Program-made: the position numbers and the translations under genes
In this document: positions 1-9,536 of the stretch, one piece after another
How positions within the stretch are numbered: position 1 is the first letter of the stretch
Layout: every line of letters starts with the position of its first letter
NCBI GenBank assembly: GCA_026075535.2
Contig: AP026545.1
Location: 6,448,001-6,512,000 of the forward strand
Direction: 5' to 3'
Length of the DNA: 64,000 bases
Origin: Tricholoma matsutake
Lineage: Eukaryota > Basidiomycota > Agaricomycetes > Agaricales > Tricholomataceae
Notes under the pieces: model-generated
Database searches by the model: none
The model's input: only the letters and a program-made list of their open reading frames with translations
What the model was told of the DNA's origin: nothing

Positions 1-540
1 GTTGTAATATGCACTGTTGATGTGTAACTACTAGTATACAACTAATAGTTATGTGTTTGAAGTACCTATCACTGAGGAAAAGGCAAATTTAGTGTTTCAA
101 TGGATTTTTGGATATTACCAAGAGAAATTGAATGTTACTGATTCAATTGGGCATGTACAATCATGAAAATATTTGAGTAGGTGCTTACAAGACTTGTGTA
201 TTGGACTATATAATTTATTGTTGGGATTTATCTATTTATTCCTTGAAAATAGCCTAAAGATCATTTTATATAGAGTTACACCAATGTGGTATAGTATTTT
301 GAGATTTTCTTATCAAATATTGCACAAAATTAAGAATTTATTTCTCTCTCTTTAAACATCCTTACTGGTATAATATGCACAAATTTTTTCAAAAATTTTA
401 AATATATAAAAGACAAATGAATATTGCATATACAAAAGCATGAGAGCTGGTCATCAGAAATGCAAAAAAACAAATACCATGGCAACTGTTACAAATTTAA
501 TATCACAAAAAAAATCTGGCTTCTTCATCTGAGTATTTTC
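1..540. other. AT-rich unassigned sequence
   Basis: No recognisable gene. A short plus-strand reading frame at about 57-165 could be the tail of a decayed coding sequence, but I do not recognise the family and no start lies in the window. The rest is very AT-rich and poor in CpG, like the old transposon sequence that follows. Confidence 0.4.
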
Positions 541-845
541 AAACTCAGCTCAAAATCCTGGTTAGAATGGATCACTATATTCCATTTATGGTAAGTCACA
601 TGACTCTCTCATTTTTTGAACTCAGCTCAAAAAACTGATCAGAATGGTATATAACATCACTATATTCCATTTATGGTAAGTCACATGACTCTCCCAATGT
701 CATTTTTGAACTCAGCTCAAAAAATTGATCAGAATGGTATATAACATCACTATATTCCATATATGGATGGTTCCATCACTATGTACATGTCATTTTGAAA
801 CTCAGCTCAAAAAACCAGTTAGAATGATGTATAACATCACTATAA
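541..845. repeat. Four-copy degenerate tandem repeat of about 80-100 bp
   Basis: Each unit begins with the phrase AACTCAGCTCAAAA and continues with a TCAGAATGGTATATAACATCACTA-type segment. Copies begin near 542, 618, 709 and 799. The second and third also share ATTCCATTTATGGTAAGTCA. The units differ by substitutions and small indels, so the array is not recent. No coding potential is seen. It may be the subterminal part of an old DNA transposon, but no terminal inverted repeats or target duplications were found. Confidence 0.7.
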
Positions 846-2091
846 AATTTTGACTCCCACGGTTAGTAAAGTCAGTAATTTTTGTAATGGTTGCTGAAAA
901 TTACTGACCATGGGGAAAACAGACATGGAAAAATGGTCACTGAATTTTTCATTGATTCTGGTTTTTGAAGAATGAGTCTCAACTCTGTTAAGGACTTGTA
1001 AACCTACCAAAAAAAAGTGAAGGAAAAAGGGCCAGGAATGAGTGGAATAGCATGAGGGGATGATGAGTGTCGCGAGCCAAGGCTGTGGCACATGTTGATC
1101 AACTGTGGGAGACGGTGATCAGGTGGTGATTGGCATGAGAACTGGTGGTAGGGTTTTGATGCAATCAAGTTTAGAAATAGTGAGGCAGACACAGGATGCC
1201 TCACTATTCATAGGCTTTGTATTGTGGGAAGGTCAGGTGCTGGTGGTGGTTGCATGCAGATCCCTAGTGGCGATATCGATCATCAGTGGTGTGGCAACAG
1301 TTGTGTTGACCACCAACACACTGTGTGAAGGGTCTCAGTAATCAACAGGACAGCAATTCTAATACCATAGTAACCGTGCAGAGACCTGAACACCACAGAT
1401 TTTACCATACCCGTACCCATGTCATTCCTTACCAAGACTATATTACTCATTTATTTAAATTTAATAGCAACCATCTGTTCATCCACGGATATCACCCATG
1501 CAATATCCATATCCATATCCATCCATCCATATATCATATCCACAGATGGTCATCCGGATGATGGCCATCCATGGTAGTCCCTATGGAACACTAACACCAT
1601 GCTGGTAGATCATATGTGTGTCCATGAGTGATGCCTCATTACTTCCCAGGTATGCGGCTTCAGCACCTTCACCGAACTATACCTACAAACCAAACTCTCC
1701 AACAGACCCTAGCCAAAGTCTCTGTTTGCCAACGAGCACATATACAATGGATTTTGTGCATTTTTTCTGCAACATTTGACTATGGTAATCACAAACATCC
1801 CCTTCTGCCATCGTATGCATACCATTCCAATGGTGCTCTTGCCAAAACCCACTACTTTGTCAATGTTTACATTGAGCACATTCATCATCCCATATTAACA
1901 TTTTTAATCTGTAAGCAGATTATATTCTCCTGACACTGCTGATGTCAGTTGACCATCAAAATGATTCTACAGCATCATGGTCCCTTTCAACTATTTACCG
2001 CATATGTGTGCACTATTATAGCTAGTCCAGGTTTCTTTTCTTCCAACCTAAAGACATTGCCTGAAAAATAGTATCAAGTCTGAAGACCCGT
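846..2091. other. Unassigned repeat-rich sequence
   Basis: No gene is supported. Short open frames in this stretch have no recognisable domain. Around 1480-1570 there is low-complexity sequence built on CATATCCATATCCATCC and CATCCGGATGATGGCCATCC, which contains a short palindrome. The remainder is CpG-poor. Confidence 0.4.
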
Positions 2092-2774
2092 AGCCTGGTA
2101 CCCGACGCTTATGGGCTACCCTTGATTTGATGGTAATTTCAAACTCCATGCTGAAGCCGATCAGTGCCAGAAATTGATGCTATCACGCGTTCACCACTGG
2201 CATATATTACCTTTCCTCACTCAATACATACTGCGATACTTAGTCCTCAACATGCTTGACACTGATTCTGAACATGAAGATACAATGGAAACTGATTTCT
2301 TACCCAATGTAATCCCACAAACACCAAGCCAAGTCACCAACAATCAGTCATTTCCATTTCACATGTTTACTCCCTACAGAATTTCATCAAATGTATCAAA
2401 ACACACCCTAAATCTCAATCGACACTCACCATTTCTTCCTTGAGCCCCTTGGTTGGATACACAATGACCATGACTGGATTTGCTGGAAACTGTTGCTTGA
2501 GAAGAGGGCACGGAGATTCAAGCTCTCTCAGTGCATGTAGAAGCAGAATATAACCGTAAAACAACCTGGTTTTCCTGCCTCCTGTCTGTACAACTTGAAG
2601 GACATGGATTCCATGCAGAAGAGACCTAGCCGCAGTGTAAACCAGTAAGTAAACAATCGGGACACAAGAATGCGTTTGGTCACATTGTCAGCAACTAACC
2701 GGCATCATGGTGGAGTTTGAAATTTCCATCAAATGGAGGGTAGCCCATATGCCCCACGCGTCAGGTACCAGGCT
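2092..2774. repeat. Inverted-repeat element with 58-68 bp arms
   Basis: The arm at 2092-2149 (starting AGCCTGGTACCCGACGC) is matched in reverse complement by 2707-2774 (ending GTCAGGTACCAGGCT). They share the cores GGGCTACCCTTGATTTGATGG / CCATCAAATGGAGGGTAGCCC, with one small indel. Weaker similarity continues inward for about 20 bp on both sides. The 560-bp interior codes for nothing I recognise. This looks like an old non-autonomous inverted-repeat element. No clean target duplication was identified. Confidence 0.6.
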
Positions 2775-3390
2775 TTATATAGGTGAACAATTGTCTTCAC
2801 TCTATACTACAAGCTGGGCTTGCCAGGCTAGAAGACCCAGCCGAACTTGCCACATATTGTCATGTGATTGTTTTGCATCAAGTTCTAGGTAGCTAACACA
2901 TGCCCTTCCCAGCTCTTCATCCCTGCAGGACTCATTTATGGATTGAAGGATACAATCCCTTTCCATGTGCAGCTCAATGGTCCATTGCACTCTATCAAAA
3001 AATTCCTATTACTGCTTGGACATGATGATGCAACGTCTGAGCATAGTCAATTGACAGAGAGTCTTCTGCATCAATCCCCTTCTCATTCACAGGCCACAGC
3101 CTACTCTAAAAGTCTATATGTTGAGATAGTTGCATCAGCAAAATCCAGGCCTCATCTTTGACATCTTTGGGGTCTTTGGAAAGACATCAAAGCTCTCAGA
3201 GACCAAAAGATGTAGATCTTTCCATGAGATGTCGATGTCTTTGAGAGTGAGGTACATAGTCTCTGAAAGACATGCCACATCTTTGTGAGATTGTTAAGAA
3301 CTAGTCCTATAGTGCACATTGGAATCTGGTCAGATCCTGCAGGTGTCGATAGCAGGAGGTTGTCAGGTCATAGCAGGTCTGGCGGAAGGG
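2775..3390. other. Unassigned; contains a palindromic CATCTTT / AAAGATG patch
   Basis: No gene is seen. Between about 3160 and 3290 the words GACATCTTTG, AGAGAC, GTCTTTGAGAG and TCTCTGAAAGACAT recur in both orientations, so the stretch can fold on itself. It may be the end of an old element that abuts the LTR-like sequence starting at 3391. Confidence 0.35.
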
Positions 3391-3580
3391 TGTTAGGAAA
3401 CAGCCCCATTATGTAAGCATGTTGCTTACTACAAAGCCTTCATTTGTAGCATATATATTCTGTCCAATATAATCAACTAGTTGTTGATTATACTGCCTTT
3501 TAGTCAAAGGGTAAGTTGTAACTTGCTTCTTGGACAGAGCTGACCTCACTTACAGTACTAGGACCAAGTTGGGTATAACA
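3391..3580 (+). repeat. Copia-like LTR remnant
   Basis: The sequence starts TGTTAGGAAACAG and ends GGGTATAACA, giving the TGTTA...TAACA ends usual for Ty1/Copia LTRs. It contains an internal TATATA box near 3460. It is followed directly by TTAATGGTGATACA, which resembles the TGGTATCAGAGC-type primer site of fungal Copia elements. No second LTR or pol gene is seen nearby, and no target duplication was found, so this is probably a fragment. Confidence 0.45.
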
Positions 3581-4319
3581 TTAATGGTGATACATACCCC
3601 TTTGCTACATGGTCTTGGTCCGACTCTTGGTGAGGAGATTTTTGCACAGCCAGAGACTTGGAAAGATTGCAGCACAACCCAACCAAGATCGGCCTTGCTA
3701 AGACTCATGCACTTAGTTATTGTGCTCAGTACTCATAATAATCTAATTACACTATCAATACTTTCTAATGACAATCTAACTAACACAGATGCAGAGTTTA
3801 GGATGACACAATTATGTGATTATGCTGGGCAACATCAATGGTAAAGTTCAAGACAGAAGGGTGTTTAGGTGTATTTGGTATGAAACTTGGCAGAGGGTGA
3901 AGTTAAGGGCAGGCCCTTGTCAGTGACAAGTGCCTGCCCTTATGTATCCTGGTGCCCAAAGGTGTGTCAATGTCCAACCTTTTCTTTTTTCTGCTAGTTA
4001 CTCATTTGTATAAGCGGATGTGATAACCTTGTAGTCGCTGTCGGGCATCCTTAGCGCATACATACCATTCTAGTTTACATTAAGTCAAATATTCTCTTAT
4101 GAGTCACATAGTAAGTCCTGAAATTCTGGGAGACCAGAGTCTTCTCTTGAGAACTGTTGTTTGAATAAATTTCTCATACACAATATGTTGATGTAGAAGC
4201 CAGTGGAATCTCCAGTGAAAAATAGGAAAAAAATTCAAACTGAGAACCAGGTATGTATGTGGTCTTGATCAGTCTGTTACTTCAGAAGTTCTGATAGCCT
4301 AGTTCTTTACCAAGGGAGT
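3581..4319. other. Unassigned sequence between LTR remnant and Spt5-like relic
   Basis: No supported gene. A frame at 3530-3844 runs out of the LTR remnant into this stretch and has no recognisable motif. It may be debris of a Copia interior. Up to about 4319 the sequence leads into the Spt5-like relic. Confidence 0.35.
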
Positions 4320-6760
4320 CTGATGTCAATCCATTTGTGAGTTTGGAAGCTGAAGCAGGAGATGATAGCCGGGATGATGATAGTGGGGATTTTGGTAAGT
4401 TTCTCGATCTAAAGTAGATTCATCTTCTTGAGGTTCTGGTTTATGGCTGACTGTATGCTACATGTATATTTAGACAATTTTCTTCAATATGAGCCATTGG
4501 CAGTTGACCGAATTACCTCCCATGTGCTACTTCTTGACAAATATGAACAGGCTGACAACCCTTGTGACAATGGCTGGCAATTATTTCTATCATGAGCTCA
4601 AGAATGTACTGCTGTGAACAAGACTCTAGAAAGTGAATCCCAGGGCTCAAAACATGGGGTTCATGCTCAATACCTGATGAACCATGATGCTGCTCTGTGG
4701 AGGGTGCCTGTCAAGGGTGTTTCATAGCTTGTTCCCAATAATCATACTTATTTATCCTGTTTAGCCTGGATGGGAGGAAATAAGCATATTCTGCATCTTG
4801 CAATGGGTATTGACAGCATCTGCTGATACAATGCCCTTAATACACTCTGCTGTTGGTTGCATTTCATGTCCTGGGTTGATCTACATTGAAGCCCCCATCA
4901 TCAAAGCCACCCACAACATTTGCAGGGGTTTATCAAATGTATATTCTAGCAGGGACAGTGTACAAGCTGTCCCTGTTGAGGACTATATTGTCTCTCTGTG
5001 AGAATCATTCTCATTCATGCCACACAGTCCAGGTTGGGTTCATCTGAAGAAACACCCTTACAGAGGTGACATGACATTTGTAGCAGATGTTAACCCTCAG
5101 ATGCTTCTCCCCTTGCTATACATCATACCTTGTATTTATACTATTCACCACTCACAAAAGACCAAGAGACCCCATCATAGTTGGCCTCAGCAAGCATTAT
5201 TCAATGTCGATGTTGTAAGGGAGCATCACGGTGCTGAGAGAGTGGAGCAGTGCAACTATGCATATATTTTCCATGGAGACAGATATTGTAATGGATTTTT
5301 GGAGGTAGAAACAGAGGATTACATCCCTGCTGATGCCACTCCAATGTGTGATGAGCTCACATTTTTTGAGAAAAATTGGGAAATACCAGTTTTGGTTTTG
5401 AAAAAGGCCTTTGATATGAATGATGCACTTGTCCTCTGACAGGGCGATTGTGTCCTTATTGCAAGTGGAGAATTCCAATGATTATCAGGCATTGTTATTA
5501 GCTCTGACATGTCCTCTGTTAATGTGGAGATTCCAGCATGCAACATGACTGCGACGATTAGCTACAATCAATTATGAAAGAATATCCAGATTGGGGACAA
5601 TGTCAGAGTTGTCGCAGGTCCCAATGCTAATGCATCAGGATGGGTAGTTGCTGTTGACAAGAACAACATTATACTTTATAAGCGAGATTATCAAGAAAAT
5701 GCTCAGGTTGACGACCATGAAAATTCTACACATGTAAGTTGACCACTTGTTATGCCAATGGTCATTTGTACCATAGGATTAACACCTTATCAGATCAAGG
5801 TCCCACTTCAATACGTGGAGTTCTGGAGCCCAGCTGTTGTTGCTGCCATTCCCAAATTGATGCTGCTGCTGTACCCACCCCTGTTAAGTGTGGAAGGTGA
5901 GTGGGAGTTTGCAAATTCTAATTGGAATGTAATTGGTTGGTGTGTGGTGGTTACTGGGCATGGCACTGGGGACAAACATTACTGTGGCATCATTAGGGAT
6001 GCATTGAATGATGGATTTGTGGTGTTGGAAGCTACATTTCATCATGTGCATATTAGTTTAGACAAGTTGGCTTGGAGGTAAGATATCCTCATGGCTGGTT
6101 CCACATCAACTAATGGTGCTCTAGCATTGATGGACGTTGGGTGCCGATAAACTCACCAGTCCCAGAATGAGTGCGTGCAATCCAACCAGTGACAGTCAGG
6201 AGGTGACTGAAAATTCCCCTGTCATCACAACCCCTGGTTCCATCAACACCTCTTCCTTCAGCCTGGTTGCAATCTGTTTCACCTGCTTGGGACCCATCAT
6301 CCCATACCCCATACTCTTGTGAATATACCTGTCCTCTTTCCTTCAAAGTTCCAGAATCCAGTTCTCATGAGTTTTTCCTAGCAACTCCATGGTATTCAGC
6401 TACGGAGCTTATTGGAAAGCATTTGAAAGCATGAATAACTGGTACAAAACCCATTCTTCATGAGCCAGGTTTCAAGTATGGTGACTACAAAGATAGATGC
6501 GGGGTTGTTACTGGCATTGACGAAGCCAACTTTGCCAAGATCAGAATTTCCATGGACAAGATAATATCTGTTCCAAGCTGGTATGTTCTCCCCATTGTTC
6601 CTACACTTAGTGGTCAGCATGTTGTTGTGGCTCTGGGAACAATTATGGGACAGGAGTATACAGTTGTTTGGTTCCAGCCCTCAGAATGCAGAGAGGGAAA
6701 AGGGGATCAAAAATTGATGAAAGCCTTTGCACTAATGAATTATGTGTCATCTTATAAATA
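4320..6760 (+). pseudogene. Spt5-like (NGN/KOW domain) transposon-associated protein, broken
   Basis: The order of recognisable blocks follows the multi-copy Spt5-like proteins of basidiomycetes. First comes an acidic N-terminus (about 4320-4394), followed by an intron at 4395-4473 with GT and TAG borders. Next are an NGN-like region with ALWRVPVK (about 4690) and CPGLIYIEA (about 4870). KOW-type blocks follow: PGWVHLKKHPYRGDM at about 5030, GDNVRVVAGPNA at about 5595, and a last one near 6610 (SGQHVVVALG). Frameshifts and in-frame stops separate the blocks, for example a TGA near 4597. True Spt5 is a transcription elongation factor that binds RNA polymerase II. The dispersed copies are thought to travel with mobile DNA, so a cellular role for this copy is unlikely. 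Confidence 0.65.
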
Positions 6761-7549
6761 GGACCACATAAAATATATATTGCTTGCATTGGTATACGAC
6801 AAGTTGTATCTACAGTGATAGTTCTAAGAATTTTGAGGATATGTGCCATGAAAACTACAGAGGCAGCGCAAGCGATGGCAGCAACCTTGCTTTTTGGCTG
6901 TTTGTATTGTGTTGAATATTGCTGTAGAATTTCTTACAGTCTCTTGTCACCCGCTGAAAGGACAATTAGAGTTTGTACAACTGCCATTCAACTACTAAAA
7001 TGTCTTCTCGACTAGCACACTTTCTTTACCAGCATTCTAGACCATGGTATGATCCCCCAACTACCTCTCATCCTCTGAAGGATTTGACCTAGTAATAGAC
7101 TAGGGGCTAGACAACCTAGAGTTTGTACATGTTGTGAAATGCACAACAAAGTTAATTGTCAGGTGGAGAGACCTTTCCAGCAAGTGTGATGGGCACAAAT
7201 CTTGTGAGATAAGAACAGAGGAAATATGAGCAAGAATGCCTGAACACTGGCGTTGACAGACTAAAGAGAGACAAAAACATGCATAGTCAACAAATATAGG
7301 TATGGATGTGGCTGTACAGTAATGTGAACTGGAACGGTTGCCATAACCACTACAGCAAGGTAATGATGTGCATTCACACATGCAACACGGCAGCCCGAGC
7401 AATATTCTAACAATAGTATTGGGCTGGCTTGAGTCAGAAAAATGACTCAGCTTCTGGCTGGCACACTTTGTTCCAGCTTTGGCTTGGCTCAGGCTTTGCT
7501 GTGGCTTGCGATTGGCTATGAGCTGGCTCCAGCCAAAGCCGCAGCAACA
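6761..7549. other. Unassigned; GGCT-rich patch at 7421-7545
   Basis: No supported gene in 6761-7420. From 7421 to 7545 the words GGCTGGC, GGCTTGGCTC and GAGCTGGCTCCAGCC recur in near-inverted order, so the patch can form hairpins. A related GGCTTGGCTCAGCTCA-rich patch lies at 51895-52015. Both could be subterminal parts of the same DNA transposon family. Confidence 0.35.
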
Positions 7550-7820
7550 CTAGGGAGGTGGGTTACAGTCCTCCCAGCCTGTACCTTTCAAATTGCTCGA
7601 TGATGCTGCTGGTAAATTCTGTTGGTCTTGTAAAGCCTTTGCAATGCCTCCACTGGGAACACCATGAGGGAGTATACTGCTGTTTGCCCATGGAAGTTGT
7701 CTATCTGGACAGTAGGCAACAAAGCCTTCATTGACTAATAAATGGACTTCAGGGCAGTTGTGGATACCTAACCTATGGGCATTGGGTTTATCACAAATGA
7801 AACACCTCTGTTCTGCCAGT
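7550..7820 (-). pseudogene. Gag zinc-knuckle fragment of an old Gypsy element
   Basis: Read on the minus strand, the frame contains CFICDKPNAHRL followed by a CPE..LL.. block and a short GR..W.....P.G tail. This is the usual C-terminal arrangement of basidiomycete Gypsy Gag proteins with a CCHC knuckle. The frame is cut at the plus-strand end by the LTR of the younger chromovirus and resumes on its far side at 13878. Capsid-like proteins of this type bind element RNA. This copy is dead: it is split by three insertions and carries frameshifts elsewhere. Confidence 0.6.
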
Positions 7821-7825
7821 GCCAC

Positions 7826-8251
7826 TGTAAGGGGACTAGGGGGGTGCCCTGTGTGTTTTTCCTATTTTTTATGTTCGTCCCATATTTTTCCCCACCTCAT
7901 TTCCTTCTATTCTTCATTTTCTATGATTTTTCCGGATTTTATTACTAATTTTCCCTTGCTATCATGTTTGTATATGTTGACACTTTTATATTTAGAGGCG
8001 GAGTACCCCTTCCGACACATACCCCTTGGTATGATGTCATTCGGCGGCCTTGATCTGCCTATCTCCGCCTTTTTCTATTTTTAGGTTATATTTGATTTTT
8101 GTCGTCTTCACATATACTGGGCATCAGCAAGGGGATCCTTAGAGTTTTCTCTTCGGATTTCCCTTTGCTAGGTGCGCCCCCAATGCCTGTATTATGTAGT
8201 ATAATTTTAACTTCGGATTTCCCTTTGCTAGAGGCTTAGGTTGCCCTTATA
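7826..8251 (+). repeat. 5' LTR of the chromovirus
   Basis: 426 bp, TGTAAGGG to CCCTTATA. It holds a TATA-like GGTTATATTTG at about 8084, and the word CTTCGGATTTCCCTTTGCTA occurs twice (8151-8170 and 8211-8230). Transcription probably starts near 8141, because the ten bases there pair with the site just inside the LTR. The 77-codon open frame inside the LTR is a by-product of its composition and is not proposed as a gene. Confidence 0.95.
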
Positions 8252-8253
8252 GT

Positions 8254-8263
8254 AGAAAACTCT
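8254..8263 (+). promoter_or_regulatory. Predicted self-priming primer-binding site
   Basis: AGAAAACTCT lies two bases inside the 5' LTR. Its exact reverse complement AGAGTTTTCT is inside the LTR at 8141-8150. No match to a tRNA 3' end was recognised. In Tf1/sushi-type chromoviruses the first bases of the element's own mRNA fold back and prime minus-strand synthesis, and this geometry fits that mechanism. The match extends if a 5-base bulge is allowed (CCTTAG / CTAAGG). That it is used as a primer is inference. Confidence 0.55.
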
Positions 8264-8417
8264 CCCCTAAGGCCCGAAAATCGCGAACGCGCTGCCCAAA
8301 ATAGGCAGGTACGGACTGGACGACGCTTCCCAAAGCTCCACAGAGTCCCTACACACCGTTCCAGATACTCTCGCCTTTATTGCGCCGCCATTTTCGCCAA
8401 ACGCGCTCCCTAGCGAC

Positions 8418-9536
8418 ATGGACGCATCAGAACGCTTCGACGCGCTTGAAAGCGACGTTTCCGGAATGCGCGCGCAAATCGACTCGCTTAAATCTACGAT
8501 TGAAAACTTCGTTAGGACCCTCCAGGCTAACCCTACGACTAATAGTTCCCCCTTCACGACTCCAAGCGCACCCAACAACGATGTTTTGCCAAACGCGTCC
8601 ACTAAGGAACGTGCCCAGATCAAACCGTCCCCCCCCGCCGAATTTAATGGTGCACGTGCGCAGGGACGTGCATTCCTTAATTCCTGTGAGTTATACATTA
8701 GTCTCCAGTCGCATCAATTCGTCGATGAGGCTGCAAAAATTTATTGGGCCTTCACATACATGAAATCTGAACGCGCCTATCTCTATGTGGACCGTATCCT
8801 ACGTCAAACTAAAGAACTCGGTTCTCTACCTTTCTCCACTTGGGGGGACTTTCGAGCTGAGTTCGTACGCCACTTCTGCCCCCTCAATGAACGCCACCGA
8901 GCAGTGACACGACTTGAGTCATCCACTTACCACCAGGGACGTCGATCCGTGGACGACTATATCGATGAGTTCAAGGATTTGGTGGACATGGCAGGGTATG
9001 GGAGTGGGTTACCAGTGGTGGTGAAGTTCCGACGGGGGCTCAACCGAGAAATTCAGGACCAGATTGCACAGATGTTGGAAGGGCGCCCAGCGGACGATGA
9101 TATCCTTGCTTGGTATGAAGCTGCTTCACTCTGTGACGAGAACCGACTCACAAATGCGGCGTTTAATGCTGCATTCCGTGCTCCAACTACCACTCATACA
9201 CCCTACACCTTCAATCGAAGCCTCCCCCGCCCTAACCCCATTCCTCCTCGTCAAACTCCCACACCAGCCGTCAATATCCCAGTACCAATGGATGTTGATG
9301 CAGCCCGCAGCCGTGCACGTAAGTTGGATCTCTGCTACCGTTGTGGGGAACCTGGACACAGGGCTGGAGCGTGTCCCCATCGTCAGGATATCCGCATGCT
9401 CACCCCTGAGGGACGAGACGAACTCCTGCAAGATCTGTTGGCACTTGTAGATGTTGAGGAAGCGAAGGATCAAGTTGCAGAGGAGGTTAAGCTGGAAGTT
9501 GTAGAGGAGCAGGATTTTCCTATTCGCAGCGAGTGA
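8418..9536 (+). CDS. gag: Chromovirus Gag polyprotein
   Basis: 372 residues with no interruption. The N-terminus has a predicted coiled-coil stretch (about residues 1-40). A retrotransposon Gag/capsid domain spans roughly residues 75-215, with the WGDFRAEFV and RSVDDYIDEF blocks typical of the family. A CCHC zinc knuckle (CYRCGEPGHRAGAC) begins at Cys306. The protein would assemble the cytoplasmic particle and bind the element RNA. The ATG at 8418 is the first in frame, about 165 bp past the LTR. The stop TGA at 9534-9536 overlaps the open pol frame, which lies one base back. Pol is therefore probably made by a -1 frameshift or by re-initiation near the end of gag. Confidence 0.93.
   Translation: MDASERFDALESDVSGMRAQIDSLKSTIENFVRTLQANPTTNSSPFTTPSAPNNDVLPNASTKERAQIKPSPPAEFNGARAQGRAFLNSCELYISLQSHQFVDEAAKIYWAFTYMKSERAYLYVDRILRQTKELGSLPFSTWGDFRAEFVRHFCPLNERHRAVTRLESSTYHQGRRSVDDYIDEFKDLVDMAGYGSGLPVVVKFRRGLNREIQDQIAQMLEGRPADDDILAWYEAASLCDENRLTNAAFNAAFRAPTTTHTPYTFNRSLPRPNPIPPRQTPTPAVNIPVPMDVDAARSRARKLDLCYRCGEPGHRAGACPHRQDIRMLTPEGRDELLQDLLALVDVEEAKDQVAEEVKLEVVEEQDFPIRSE

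Noticed and set aside
840..1341. Frames on both strands around 0.8-1.3 kb
   Set aside because: They have no recognisable motif, overlap on opposite strands and lie in CpG-poor repeat-like sequence.
7981..8084. Identical open frames in both chromovirus LTRs
   Set aside because: They fall fully inside the LTR, have no recognisable domain and are explained by the LTR sequence itself.
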